From assembly GCF_009909195.1 (NCBI RefSeq), contig NZ_JAAAMU010000006.1, positions 124,001 to 188,000 of the forward strand: DNA of 64,000 bases, read 5' to 3'. This document shows, piece by piece, positions 7,934-16,207 of this stretch (position 1 is its first letter; each line of letters begins with the position of its first letter). A program made the position numbers and the translations under genes. Source of the stretch: Paenibacillus sacheonensis (lineage in GTDB: Bacteria > Bacillota > Bacilli > Paenibacillales > Paenibacillaceae). The notes under the pieces were generated by a model that worked only from the letters and a program-made list of their open reading frames with translations, did not search any database and was not told the DNA's origin.

Positions 7934-9526
7934 TCACTTTTCGAAATACCCTCGCGTATACGCCACGCTGCCGCCCGAATCCAAGTACACCTGCTTCAAT
8001 GTCGCGCGATGCACGATGTTGGACACGTAATAGTAAAGCGGAAGGAGGACCATATTGTCCATCAGCTGCTTCTCCGCCCTGGCATAAAGCTTATTCCTCG
8101 CGACGATATCCGTCGTTCGGTTGGCTTGCCTCAGGATGGCGTCGTAAGCCGGGCTGCTCCAGCCGGAATCGTTGTCGGCGCTCCAGGATGAGAAATACGT
8201 CAGGAAGCTGGCGGGGTCGTTATAATCGGCGCCCCATCCCGCCCTCGCGATATCGAAGTGCTGCTCGCGGCGGTTCTTCAGCAGTTCGCCCCACTCCAGC
8301 ACCTTGACGGAGGCCGACACGCCCAAATTGCGCTTCCACGCTGCGGCAACGGTCTTTGCAACCGATTCATGAGCCCCTGCGTTCAGGCTGATCGCGATGG
8401 GAGGCAATTTCTTCAGTCCCTCTTCCGCCAAGCCTTTGGCCAGCAGCTGCCGGGCCAGCGCCGCGTCTTCCGCGAAATACGCCCCATCGGGCACTTCGGC
8501 GCGGAAGGATTGTTTCGCTCCCGCGATTCCGTCGGCAACGAAGCCGAACGCCGGTGTCCCGTACCCGATCGAACGGCGATCGATCGCCATGGCCAGCGCC
8601 TTGCGAATGTTCAGGTTCGTAAAGGGCCGTTTGTTTAGATTGATTTGGTAGTAATAGGTAGAACCGCTCGGCATGGCCTCCATGGCCGTATCCATCGCCA
8701 CGGCTGATTTGACCAGAATACTCGCCAGATCCATCCCGGTTGCGTCGAACCAGTCGAGCTTCCCTTCCCCGTACCGCGTCGCCTGCGATTCTCCCGTAGA
8801 AGCGTCGAATCTTACGGTGGCAAAATGAACGGAGGCTGCGTCGTAATAATCCGCGTTCTTGGCGAGCTTCACTCCGCTCTCGTCCCAAGCCATCAGCTTG
8901 AAAGGCCCGTTGGTCGCAAGGTCTCCCCGCCTTTGCGCCCATCCCGGGTCGGCTTTCGCCCCCGGCGCGTAGACGGGATCGAAGATTGGTTCAGCCAACA
9001 TCCGCGGAAAATACGCGAGCGGCTCCTTCAGCGTTACCCGCAGCGTATGCTCGTCGACGGCCTTGACGCCGATCTTGGCGTCATCCTTCAACGAGCCCGT
9101 ATTGTACGACTCGGCGTTCTCCAAGACATACAGCTTGTAGACCGTGGGTTTGATCGACGCCGGCGCCAGACTGTTCTTCCAGGCGTATTCGAAATCCGAA
9201 GCCTTCACCGGCTGCTTGTTGCTCCACCTTGCGCCGGCACGAAGCGTAAATGTATAGGTCCTTCCATCGGCCGAGACGGTCCAGCCTGCCGCCATGCCCG
9301 GAACGGCTTTTCCCGTTTCGTCCAGCCGGACCAAACCCTCGAACAGCCCGCCCACGACCGATATGGTGTTCGAATCAGCCGCATCCGAGGGATCTAGCGA
9401 CGCGGGGCTCGAGTATGACCCGATCGCAAGCTGCTGCTTCCACGCCGGCGCAGGTTCGGAGCTTACACCGGCTCCTGCCGTACCGAATCCGAGCACGCCC
9501 GCCAATAATAACTTGATTCCAATCAC
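7934..9526 (-). CDS. Oligopeptide ABC transporter substrate-binding protein (SBP_bac_5), no lipobox
   Basis: The 530-residue protein is a family-5 extracellular solute-binding protein (OppA/DppA type). Recognisable segments are LDPSDAADSNTISVVGGLFEGLVRLD near the N-terminus, GRTYTFTLRAGARWSNKQPVKASDFEYAWK, and INLNKRPFTNLNIRKALAMAIDR in the middle. These proteins capture peptides outside the membrane. The start is taken as GTG 9526, 7 nt after GGAGG; an upstream GTG overlaps that box. The short signal (MIGIKLLLAGVLGFGTAGAG) carries no cysteine, so the protein would not be lipid-anchored as Gram-positive OppA normally is. No permease or ATPase gene is adjacent. Confidence 0.85.
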   Translation of the reverse strand: MIGIKLLLAGVLGFGTAGAGVSSEPAPAWKQQLAIGSYSSPASLDPSDAADSNTISVVGGLFEGLVRLDETGKAVPGMAAGWTVSADGRTYTFTLRAGARWSNKQPVKASDFEYAWKNSLAPASIKPTVYKLYVLENAESYNTGSLKDDAKIGVKAVDEHTLRVTLKEPLAYFPRMLAEPIFDPVYAPGAKADPGWAQRRGDLATNGPFKLMAWDESGVKLAKNADYYDAASVHFATVRFDASTGESQATRYGEGKLDWFDATGMDLASILVKSAVAMDTAMEAMPSGSTYYYQINLNKRPFTNLNIRKALAMAIDRRSIGYGTPAFGFVADGIAGAKQSFRAEVPDGAYFAEDAALARQLLAKGLAEEGLKKLPPIAISLNAGAHESVAKTVAAAWKRNLGVSASVKVLEWGELLKNRREQHFDIARAGWGADYNDPASFLTYFSSWSADNDSGWSSPAYDAILRQANRTTDIVARNKLYARAEKQLMDNMVLLPLYYYVSNIVHRATLKQVYLDSGGSVAYTRGYFEK

Positions 9527-9626
9527 GTTAAGTCCTCCCACGTTGTCTAATCTTCCAAAACTATAGCATGCATAGGAAGCCGTTGGTAGAACAATCTCGG
9601 TTGGAACACTTCGGCCCGGTCAGCGC

Positions 9627-9670
9627 AAAAAGGACCTCAAGTCCGCCAAGACGGCGAACCCGGGTCCTTT
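9627..9670 (-). terminator. Terminator hairpin after uxaC
   Basis: AAAAGGACC (9627-9635) pairs with GGTCCTTT (9663-9670); on the minus strand the stem is followed by T's. It lies about 50 bp beyond the uxaC stop. Confidence 0.6.
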
Positions 9671-9722
9671 GGTATTTTCGGTCCGTTCACGCGAATCATT
9701 CAAAACTCTCAAGAGCTATGTC

Positions 9723-11132
9723 CTAAAACCTAAAATACGCCTTCGCGTTGTTATAACAAACGCCCTGCACGATCTCGCGCAGCAGCTCGGGATCGTTCGG
9801 CGCTTCGCCCTGCTCCACCCATTCGCCGAGCAGATTGCAGAAGATCCGGCGGAAATATTCATGCCGCGTGTACGACAGGAAGCTGCGGGAATCCGTGAGC
9901 ATGCCGACGAAACGAGGCAGCAGCCCCATATTGCCGAGCGACTTGAGCTGCTCCAGCATGCCGTCCTTCGTATCGTTGAACCACCATGCGGCGCCAAGCT
10001 GGATTTTGCCCGGGATGCCGCCGCCCTGGAAACTGCCGATGAGCGCGGCCAGGACGTTGTTGTCCGACGGATTCAGCGAATAAACGATCGTGCGCGGCAG
10101 TTGGTCGTCGGCGTCCAATCGGTCCAGCAGCCGGACGAGCGCCACCGCCACCGGGCTGTCTCCGATGGAATCGAAGCCCGTATCCACGCCGAGCGATGCC
10201 AGCCGGCGCGCGTTGTTATTGCGATGCGCGTTCATATGGTACTGCATGGACCAGCCGAGTTCCGCATAGAGCCGCCCCAGGAACAGCAGCGTGTAGGTCT
10301 TGTATTTCCGCTCCTCTTCCGGCGTTACGCCATTGCCCAGCAGCGCTTTCTCGTAGATAAGCGCCGCTTCCTCGTGCGTCGTCTCCGCCCAAGGCACGTA
10401 ATCGAGCGCATGGTCGGATACCCGGCCGCCGACGGCATGGAAGAACCTCGCCCGCGCCTCCAGCGCATGAAGCAGATCGTCGTAGCTCGCCAGCTCGCGA
10501 TCTGCCGACTCGCCGAGTTTCTCGAGATAGCCTAGAAAAGCGGGACGGTTGATTTCCAGCGCCTTGTCCGGACGGAAAGAAGGCAGAACGCGGAAGCCGA
10601 GCTCCGCTTCCTGCTCGGCGAGCAGACGGTGATGCTCCAGCGAATCGGCCGGATCGTCCGTCGTGCACACGACCTCCACGCCAGCTCCGCGGATAAAATC
10701 CTGAACCGAGAAGCCCCCGCCCTGCAGCTTGGCGTTCGCTTTCTCCCAGATGACCGGCGCGTTCCGCTCGTTGATGAGCTCCTCGATGCCGAACAGCCGC
10801 CGCAGCTCGAGATGCGACCAGTGGTACAGCGGGTTGCCGACCGTCATCGGCACCGTCCGGGCATAAGCCAGGAACCGGTCGTAGTCGCTGACGCCTTCGC
10901 CGCCGGTAATATATTTCTCCTCGACCCCGTTCGCGCGCATCGCCCGCCATTTATAATGGTCGCCGTACAGCCATACTTCCGTCAGGTTGGCATAGCTGCG
11001 ATTTTCGTAAATCTCCTGCTGGCTCAGATGGCAGTGGTAATCGATAATCGGCATGCCGGCCGCGTAATCGCGGTACAATTGCTTGGCAGTCTCGTTATTC
11101 AGCATAAAGTCGTGATCCATAAACGCTTTCAT
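9723..11132 (-). CDS. uxaC: Glucuronate isomerase (uronate isomerase)
   Basis: The 469-residue protein matches UxaC in length and in conserved blocks: MPIIDYHCHLSQQEIYENRSYANLTEVWLYGDHYKWRAMRANGV, NPLYHWSHLELRRLFGI, and the C-terminal SFLSYTRHEYFRRIFCNLLGEWVE. It interconverts D-glucuronate and D-fructuronate, or D-galacturonate and D-tagaturonate, the first cytosolic step of pectin and glucuronoxylan uronate use. H33 and H35 in YHCH are expected metal ligands of this amidohydrolase-superfamily enzyme. A divergent AraC-family gene starts 190 bp away and is the natural candidate regulator. No other uronate pathway genes (uxaA, uxuA, kdgK) are adjacent. Confidence 0.95.
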   Translation of the reverse strand: MKAFMDHDFMLNNETAKQLYRDYAAGMPIIDYHCHLSQQEIYENRSYANLTEVWLYGDHYKWRAMRANGVEEKYITGGEGVSDYDRFLAYARTVPMTVGNPLYHWSHLELRRLFGIEELINERNAPVIWEKANAKLQGGGFSVQDFIRGAGVEVVCTTDDPADSLEHHRLLAEQEAELGFRVLPSFRPDKALEINRPAFLGYLEKLGESADRELASYDDLLHALEARARFFHAVGGRVSDHALDYVPWAETTHEEAALIYEKALLGNGVTPEEERKYKTYTLLFLGRLYAELGWSMQYHMNAHRNNNARRLASLGVDTGFDSIGDSPVAVALVRLLDRLDADDQLPRTIVYSLNPSDNNVLAALIGSFQGGGIPGKIQLGAAWWFNDTKDGMLEQLKSLGNMGLLPRFVGMLTDSRSFLSYTRHEYFRRIFCNLLGEWVEQGEAPNDPELLREIVQGVCYNNAKAYFRF

Positions 11133-11321
11133 AAGCGGCGGACACCATCCTTTTTCCTATCGTTTATTGCCAGCATACCGCAACATTTGCTTCGAATCGC
11201 GGCTTTTCTTGCGCAATGCCATTCAATCTTCGCTTATTTTGCGATAAAATCAACCTAGAATAATAGGCTGCTTATCGACCAAAACCATGTGGGCAAGCTC
11301 GAGAACGATTGGAGGACCGTC

Positions 11322-12179
11322 ATGAAGCTTATACCGGACCAGCCCGTCACGTTCGGGGACGAGGAAGGGGATTTCCATATCCATCAGGTGCATCGGACGA
11401 AGCCGTTCGGGCGCGTGAACCATTTTCACCCCACCTACGAAATCTACTACTTGCGGTCCGGAGAGCGGGTGCATTTTATCGACCGCCGAACCGTGCGACT
11501 GGTGGCTGGCGATCTCGTCCTCGTGAATAAAGGCGTCGTGCATAACGCTTCGGATATCGGACCGCCGGAGCATGAGCGCATCGTCGTCAATTTCAGCGAC
11601 GCTTTCCTCGGCGCGGGCCATCCGCTTCATGATCCGCTGCTCCTCGGGCCGTTCGCGCATCAGGCCTGCGTGCTCAAGCTAAGCTCCCAGGAACGCGTCT
11701 TCGTCGAGCAGCTGCTTGCCAAGCTTGTCGCCGAAGCGGCCCAGCGTCGCCCCGGCCGCGAGGTTTATCTGCGCGTGCTGCTCACGGAGCTGCTGCTGTT
11801 CGCCGCGCGCCATCCGATCGACGATCGGCCCGAGGACGGCGGACAGCGGGACTCGCTGCATCGGAAGATCACCGAGGTCGCCGCGTTCATCGGCGGCAGC
11901 TTCGCGACGAAGCTCACGCTGCCGGACCTTGCCGGCCGATTCTTCGTCAGCCCGTATTACCTCAGCCGCTCCTTCAAGGCGGTGACCGGCTTCACGCTGA
12001 TCGAATACGTCAATCTGACCCGCGTCCGCGAAGCGCAGCGGCTGCTTAGGGAGACGAACCTCAAGGTCATCTCCGTCGCGGAGCAGACCGGCTTCGAGAG
12101 CGCGGGTCATTTCGACCGCATGTTCAAGAAGCTGACGGGCACGACGCCGCTGCTCTATCGGAAGCTGAACCGGCTTTGA
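11322..12179 (+). CDS. AraC-family regulator with cupin sensor domain
   Basis: The 285-residue protein has an N-terminal cupin-like sugar-sensing domain (HQVHRTKPFGRVNHFHPTYEIYYLRSGERVHFIDRR, residues about 18-60) and a C-terminal double helix-turn-helix AraC domain (about 185-285; FVSPYYLSRSFKAVTGFTLIEYVNLTRVREAQRLL, then VISVAEQTGFESAGHFDRMFKKLTGTTPLLYR). GGAGG at 11311 lies 6 nt before ATG 11322; an in-frame GTG at 11289 has no comparable box. It is divergent from uxaC, and regulation of uxaC by a uronate is the simplest guess. A plain transcriptional regulator of other sugar genes remains possible. Confidence 0.9.
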   Translation: MKLIPDQPVTFGDEEGDFHIHQVHRTKPFGRVNHFHPTYEIYYLRSGERVHFIDRRTVRLVAGDLVLVNKGVVHNASDIGPPEHERIVVNFSDAFLGAGHPLHDPLLLGPFAHQACVLKLSSQERVFVEQLLAKLVAEAAQRRPGREVYLRVLLTELLLFAARHPIDDRPEDGGQRDSLHRKITEVAAFIGGSFATKLTLPDLAGRFFVSPYYLSRSFKAVTGFTLIEYVNLTRVREAQRLLRETNLKVISVAEQTGFESAGHFDRMFKKLTGTTPLLYRKLNRL

Positions 12180-12550
12180 AGCGGCACCGAACGAGGGGAG
12201 TAAATCGAACGAGGGAGTAATTGGGTGCTTTTAGCGTTTAAGTTGGCGTAGTTAGTATGAGGCTGACAGCCGTCATGCGCCGTCACACCTCGCAGGGGAG
12301 CCGCGCGAGGTGCCGAAAGTATGCTTTTGAAGCGCAGTTAGGCGTGGTAAGTCGTAGTTGTGCGTGGTTAGTCGCAGTTAGGCGCAGTTGGCTTGCTTAG
12401 CTGGACGCAATAATCGCATCCGCGTGCCGAATGATCAAGGGGACGAAAGTTATGTCAGTTTATCTAACATATACATCTAGCCATTCGGAGCCGATTACGC
12501 TATACTTCTAACCATAGCTTACCCAGCGATGAAGCGAGGTGCATAGTAAA
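12180..12550. other. Gene-free stretch with a hairpin and degenerate decamer repeats
   Basis: No coding sequence is supported in these 371 bp. CACCTCGC (12286-12293) pairs with GCGAGGTG (12305-12312), a possible weak terminator for the AraC gene. The degenerate 10-bp array at 12332-12391 follows. Confidence 0.6.
12332..12391. repeat. Degenerate 10-bp tandem repeat, 6 units
   Basis: Units GCGCAGTTAG, GCGTGGTAAG, TCGTAGTTGT, GCGTGGTTAG, TCGCAGTTAG, GCGCAGTTGG follow one another without gaps. Confidence 0.7.
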
Positions 12551-12718
12551 GTGAATCCGCGTTTGCTTGTGGTTGTCAGCATCTTCTTTATCGGATACGG
12601 AATCGTCGATATTTTGTTCGTGAATTACGTGCTCGGCGTCGCATTGCTGCTGATTGGCGTTTGGATGAACGTGAGCGCGTACAAGAAGCGTAAGGCGGCG
12701 CGCGCGGCGAAGGAATAG
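12551..12718 (+). CDS. Small membrane protein, 55 residues
   Basis: A short frame from GTG 12551 to TAG encodes MNPRLLVVVSIFFIGYGIVD and onward, with two hydrophobic stretches (about residues 4-20 and 25-42) joined by a tight turn, then a basic Lys/Arg/Ala tail. This is a typical two-pass mini-membrane protein with the tail in the cytoplasm by the positive-inside rule. A weak GAGGTG box is about 10 nt upstream. I do not recognise a family, and no neighbour suggests a role. Confidence 0.5.
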   Translation: MNPRLLVVVSIFFIGYGIVDILFVNYVLGVALLLIGVWMNVSAYKKRKAARAAKE

Positions 12719-12852
12719 CGTTTTTGAATGCGAGGCAGGATGAATACCGCGCAGCTTCCGGTCGGAGGCTGCTTTTTCGTGCCTTGATGTCGAATATAAT
12801 TAGAACTTAATGTATTAGCCCGTCGTCTGTAAGGAAGAACGAAGGGAATTCC

Positions 12853-13325
12853 ATGATACGCAAATCGCTGCCTGTAATCGTTGCTCTTGCCTTGTTACTG
12901 AGCGCATGCCGATTAGGAGAACGCACGATCCATCTGAGCGATTCGCCCCCGCAGCCTTTGGTAACCGCTAACGGAAAAGCGGTTCAGGTCTATCAAAGCA
13001 GCTACTGCTGGGGCGACGAATGTGCGGATTACGTCAGCGCGGAAGAGATGTTACAAGATAAAAAGAAAGATGCGATAGCCGCAAATGCAACCTTTACGTT
13101 CCAATACGAAGGAAAACAGCCGAAACCAGCTTGACCCAATTCCATGACGGCGCATATAAACAAATAACGATAACCGATAACGCCTTTCAAGGCCCTGGAG
13201 AACATGGAATCTATTACTATGCGCTGTCCGCGACATGGCTGAAAAACAAGAAGAAGCGAATCGCCGAGGGGGATTCGAGCTCCGTTTTCGCGATCGAAAT
13301 CACCGGAGATGCTGAAGGGAAATGA
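12853..13325 (+). pseudogene. Lipoprotein gene broken by a frameshift
   Basis: The first frame (12853-13134) encodes a lipoprotein start (VALALLLSAC, lipobox Cys19) and ends at a TGA. A second frame, offset by -1, runs from TTG 13131 to 13325 and continues the same protein: TQFHDGAYKQITI through GIYYYALSATWLKNKKKRI to FAIEIT. I recall intact Paenibacillus lipoproteins in which these two halves are contiguous (SYCWGNECAD..., FDYKPQP..., GVYYYALSA...SSVFVIEV). Adding one A to the AAA at 13122-13124 would join the frames as QPK-TSLTQF. It is either a true frameshift or a sequencing error. The function of the family is unknown to me. Confidence 0.7.
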
Positions 13326-13414
13326 CGAAGGGGCGTGATGCGCGCGTCCGTTTCGAATCCATTCGATAAGTGAGCAGTCGACTGCGAACTTCATCGCAGT
13401 GCTCGCTCGCCTTC

Positions 13415-13607
13415 CATAGAAATAAGTGCAGATCTGCACTTATTTCTATGATTTCGCACCGTAATTCGGAAATAGGTGCATTTCTGCAACTAATCCATAA
13501 ATAAGGTGCAGTTGTGACGATGAATTGGAGGAATAGTTGCAGTTTTGCACTTATTTGCTCCCATTTCGCTAATAGTCGCAAAATAAGTGCAGATTAGCAC
13601 TTATTTT
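13415..13607. repeat. Cluster of palindromic AAATAAGTGCA/TGCACTTATTT elements
   Basis: The first unit (13415-13450) is a perfect 36-bp palindrome with half-site CATAGAAATAAGTGCAGA. Degenerate units follow at about 13469-13496, 13498-13522, 13531-13556 and 13571-13607. The same element recurs at 41041-41229. Confidence 0.85.
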
Positions 13608-13657
13608 CCAATATTGTTGGCTGTTGCGTCCCCCGCTGGCTTCTTCGCGAGCGGCTT

Positions 13658-13729
13658 CTACTGCAAAATCTACTGCGACATTTACTGTGACATTTACTGC
13701 GACATTTACTGCGACACTTTCTGCGACAT
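13658..13729. repeat. 12-bp tandem repeat, 6 units
   Basis: Units are CTACTGCAAAAT, CTACTGCGACAT, TTACTGTGACAT, TTACTGCGACAT, TTACTGCGACAC and TTTCTGCGACAT. Confidence 0.85.
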
Positions 13730-13787
13730 AAGGATACACGCCGTTTCCGATGCCGACAGTTCGTATCCGTTCCTCAAAACAAATAAC

Positions 13788-13821
13788 AACAGCGTGTCCG
13801 GTTATCTTCGGACACGCTGTT
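13788..13821 (-). terminator. Terminator of the phosphodiester glycosidase gene
   Basis: AACAGCGTGTCCG (13788-13800) pairs perfectly with its complement (13809-13821) around an 8-nt loop; the minus-strand product is followed by TTGTTATTTGTTTT. Confidence 0.85.
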
Positions 13822-13855
13822 AAGTTGCGCCAGCAAGACCTTGCACTGCAACGCT

Positions 13856-14701
13856 TCACTTCAGCAGCCGCAGCATCTGCACCACCGGCCGCCCGTCGCC
13901 GCTCAGCCGGATTTCGCGGCTGCGAAGCTGCGAGGAGCCGTCCCCGTCGAGGAAGATGCCGCCGGAGAGCCTTCCTCCGCCGATCCGCTCCACGATCGCG
14001 GAACGGAAGTCGGCGAGCGTTCCTCTCGTCGTGCTGACGACGAGATACAGGCTGCCGGCGTCGTCGTAGACCGCCGCGGAACGCAGCCGTTTGTCCTCGA
14101 TGTTCGGCGCCTGCTCCGCTTCCGCCTGCGCCAGCCACTTATCGTCTCGGCCGAGGCTCATGGAGATCCCGCCTTGGGCCCAATAATGCGAGCGGTCCGT
14201 GACGCGAAGGTCGGATGCGGAGCTGACGGTTTGCACGCTCAGCTTTCCCGCCGCTTCGTCCCACACGAGCGTTCCGCGCGCGTATTTGGCATTGAGATCG
14301 CCCGCTCCGTAGACATTCGGCGCCGCATTGACGGGCATGTCGTCCACGACGGCGATGCTGAGCAGCGACTCTTGGAAGAAGAAGCCGCCGTTCACGCCGT
14401 AATACGGTCCAAGCGATACGTTCTTATGAATCGACTCCGGGCGGACGTTGTCCGGACGCGTCATCAAGTAGTGCAAGTCCATTCCGTTCGCGGCCGAGAC
14501 CTCGCCGTAGACATAGGCATGGGGCATGCTCAGCTCGTCGTCCTCCGGCTGCCCGCCGAACGGACGAATCAGCAGGAACAGCACGGCGCCCAGCATGAAT
14601 ATAAAAGCAAACCCGCCGCAGAGGACGGGCGCCAGCAGCGATCGATTGTCTTGAGGCGCCTTGCCGCGCGCGCCTTCCTCAACGGTCGGTTTATCCGTCA
14701 T
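13856..14701 (-). CDS. Membrane-anchored phosphodiester glycosidase-domain protein (NAGPA/DUF2233)
   Basis: The 281-residue protein has a short cytoplasmic N-terminus, one membrane segment (LLAPVLCGGFAFIFMLGAVLFLLI, about residues 22-46), and an extracellular domain. Conserved NAGPA-type blocks are visible: GVNGGFFF (about 104), the ARGTLVWDEA segment, AQGGISM, and the C-terminal GGIFLDGDGSSQLRSR. The family cleaves phosphodiester-linked sugars, as in the mammalian mannose-6-phosphate uncovering enzyme; bacterial relatives act on cell-wall or exopolysaccharide phosphodiesters. ATG 14701 is chosen because GAGG lies 9 nt upstream; an ATG at 14719 is the alternative. It appears monocistronic. 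Confidence 0.75.
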   Translation of the reverse strand: MTDKPTVEEGARGKAPQDNRSLLAPVLCGGFAFIFMLGAVLFLLIRPFGGQPEDDELSMPHAYVYGEVSAANGMDLHYLMTRPDNVRPESIHKNVSLGPYYGVNGGFFFQESLLSIAVVDDMPVNAAPNVYGAGDLNAKYARGTLVWDEAAGKLSVQTVSSASDLRVTDRSHYWAQGGISMSLGRDDKWLAQAEAEQAPNIEDKRLRSAAVYDDAGSLYLVVSTTRGTLADFRSAIVERIGGGRLSGGIFLDGDGSSQLRSREIRLSGDGRPVVQMLRLLK

Positions 14702-14814
14702 TTCTTCTGACCTCATCATTCCATTGTATGCGACGCTTCGTTTCCTGCATTGTAAAGGAAATCATCGGCAGCGTCACGGCCCATCCCGTTTCTTCAGCTC
14801 TTCCGGCTTCCCGT

Positions 14815-15183
14815 TCATTCCGTCCCGTGCCATTCCGAGAAGTGCCAGCAGACCCCTGAAGGATCGATCAGATGCACTTCGCGCTTGCCCCACGGATAAC
14901 GCGTCGGTTCCTTTGCCTTGATCCGGTAAGCCCCGCGCTGCGAGACGGCTTGAATACGGCTCCACCAGCCGTCCAGATCCTCGACCGCCAGCTCCAGCAT
15001 GAACTGGTTCTGGAACGCTTGGTCATGGAAGTTCTGCAAATAAAACTCCTGTTCTCCGACCCTGAAAATGCTGATCGACTCATCCGCATAGCGCTTCTCG
15101 AAACCGAGCTCTTCGAAGAACCGCTGCGCGAGCGCGTAATCTTCCCCCGACGGCACGAATGGCCTGAGCTTACGCGCGTCCAT
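14815..15183 (-). CDS. VOC/glyoxalase superfamily protein
   Basis: The 122-residue protein has the two-part VOC layout: KLRPFVPSGEDYALAQRFFEELGFEKRY at the start, EFYLQNF in the middle and the terminal HLIDPSGVCWHFSEW, typical of the second beta-alpha-beta-beta-beta module. VOC proteins include glyoxalases, dioxygenases, epimerases and antibiotic-binding proteins; this single-domain form usually dimerises. The function is not determinable. Its start overlaps the end of the upstream esterase gene by 14 bp, indicating translational coupling in one operon. The frame extends upstream to 15306, but that portion is antisense-like and lies inside the esterase gene. Confidence 0.75.
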   Translation of the reverse strand: MDARKLRPFVPSGEDYALAQRFFEELGFEKRYADESISIFRVGEQEFYLQNFHDQAFQNQFMLELAVEDLDGWWSRIQAVSQRGAYRIKAKEPTRYPWGKREVHLIDPSGVCWHFSEWHGTE

Positions 15184-16207
15184 CGTCGTCCGCCTTCCGA
15201 GTTTGCCAGATGCTTCCGAACCAGTCGAACGCGACCTTCCCCGATATCTCGTGCTTGCCCTCGAAACGGTCGTAAACCAAATTCGTCTCCGCGTCCAGCA
15301 GATCATAGATGCCGCTCAGCTTATCGACCGCCGCGTCGGCTGCTTGAATCGGGAAGATGTGATCCTTTGTTCCCGCCTCGATCAGCAGCGGGCGCGGAGC
15401 GATCAACCCGAGCAAATCCGGCATCTCCGCGAGCTGCGACAGTCCCGGTACGAAGTTGTCGATGCAGTGCGGAACGGCCAGCACGCTCGCTTGGAACGTG
15501 TTGGCATAGCCGCTGACGACGGCGGCCGACAGCCGCTCGTCGATGGCCGCGGCGAACGCCGAGACCAGCCCCCCGCCGGAAATGCCCATGCAGCCGATCC
15601 GGTCCGCCGCCACGTCCCCGCGCGCAAGCGCGTAATCGACGCAGCGCAGCGTCTCGAACACGCGGTGGCCGGCCATCGTCTGTCCCATCGCGAGCAGATT
15701 CGTGGACAAGCGGTAGCACGAATCGCCCTTCTCGGCATCCTCGGCAAGCTTGCGGTCGCCGAAGCCGAGCAGCTCGGGCGCGATGACGAGATGGCCGCGC
15801 CGTACCAGCTCGACGGCGAAGTTCTTATGATAGCCCGGTTCGCGCGCCTTCTCCGTCCCGTCCGGCTCCAGCCCGACAAGATCGCGGCTGCCGTAGCCGT
15901 GCCCGTGAATGGCAATAACGGCGCCTCGCTCCGGCTCATATTCCTTCGGAATCAAGACGTACACCGGCATGACCAGCGGACCGTACGTCGCGATGTTGAT
16001 CCGTTCCCTCGTGTAATCGCCGCAGTCAACCGACTCCAGCAGCACGGGCGAGAGCTCCCGCTTCCCGTCCGGTTCTACGAGCAGCCCCTCAAACCGCTCC
16101 CGCAGGCGCGCCTGCCATGCCTGCCATTCCCCGCGCGTCCGGGCGCCGAAGCGCTCCTCGGGCGCGATCGCATACAAATGCTCCAAATAATCGTCCGTCT
16201 GCCACAT
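15170..16207 (-). CDS. Alpha/beta hydrolase (dienelactone hydrolase or acetyl-xylan esterase-like)
   Basis: The 345-residue protein has a canonical alpha/beta-hydrolase core: oxyanion region IHGHGYGSRDLVG, nucleophile elbow GISGGG (about residue 207), catalytic acid in GTKDHIFP (about 285) and histidine in GKHEISG (about 318). It lacks a signal peptide, so it is cytosolic. The layout resembles the Abhydrolase_7/acetyl-xylan-esterase-like proteins common in plant-polysaccharide degraders, which suggests deacetylation of imported sugars; that is inference from context. GGGAGG 8-12 nt upstream of ATG 16207 fixes the start; the longer open frame to 16354 includes a dispersed repeat and is rejected. 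Confidence 0.75.
   Translation of the reverse strand: MWQTDDYLEHLYAIAPEERFGARTRGEWQAWQARLRERFEGLLVEPDGKRELSPVLLESVDCGDYTRERINIATYGPLVMPVYVLIPKEYEPERGAVIAIHGHGYGSRDLVGLEPDGTEKAREPGYHKNFAVELVRRGHLVIAPELLGFGDRKLAEDAEKGDSCYRLSTNLLAMGQTMAGHRVFETLRCVDYALARGDVAADRIGCMGISGGGLVSAFAAAIDERLSAAVVSGYANTFQASVLAVPHCIDNFVPGLSQLAEMPDLLGLIAPRPLLIEAGTKDHIFPIQAADAAVDKLSGIYDLLDAETNLVYDRFEGKHEISGKVAFDWFGSIWQTRKADDDGRA

Larger units (their letters stand above)
13326..13855. other. Repeat-rich intergenic region
   Basis: No gene is supported in 530 bp. It holds a cluster of AAATAAGTGCA-type palindromic elements (13415-13607), a 12-bp tandem array (13658-13729) and a terminator (13788-13821). Confidence 0.75.

Noticed and set aside
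12286-12312. Strong terminator after the AraC gene
   Set aside because: The 8-bp CACCTCGC/GCGAGGTG hairpin has no T run, so it is noted only as a possible weak terminator.
13569-14138. 189-residue minus-strand frame through the 12-bp array
   Set aside because: It overlaps the phosphodiester glycosidase gene in another frame and contains repeat-derived Val/Asn/Ala runs.
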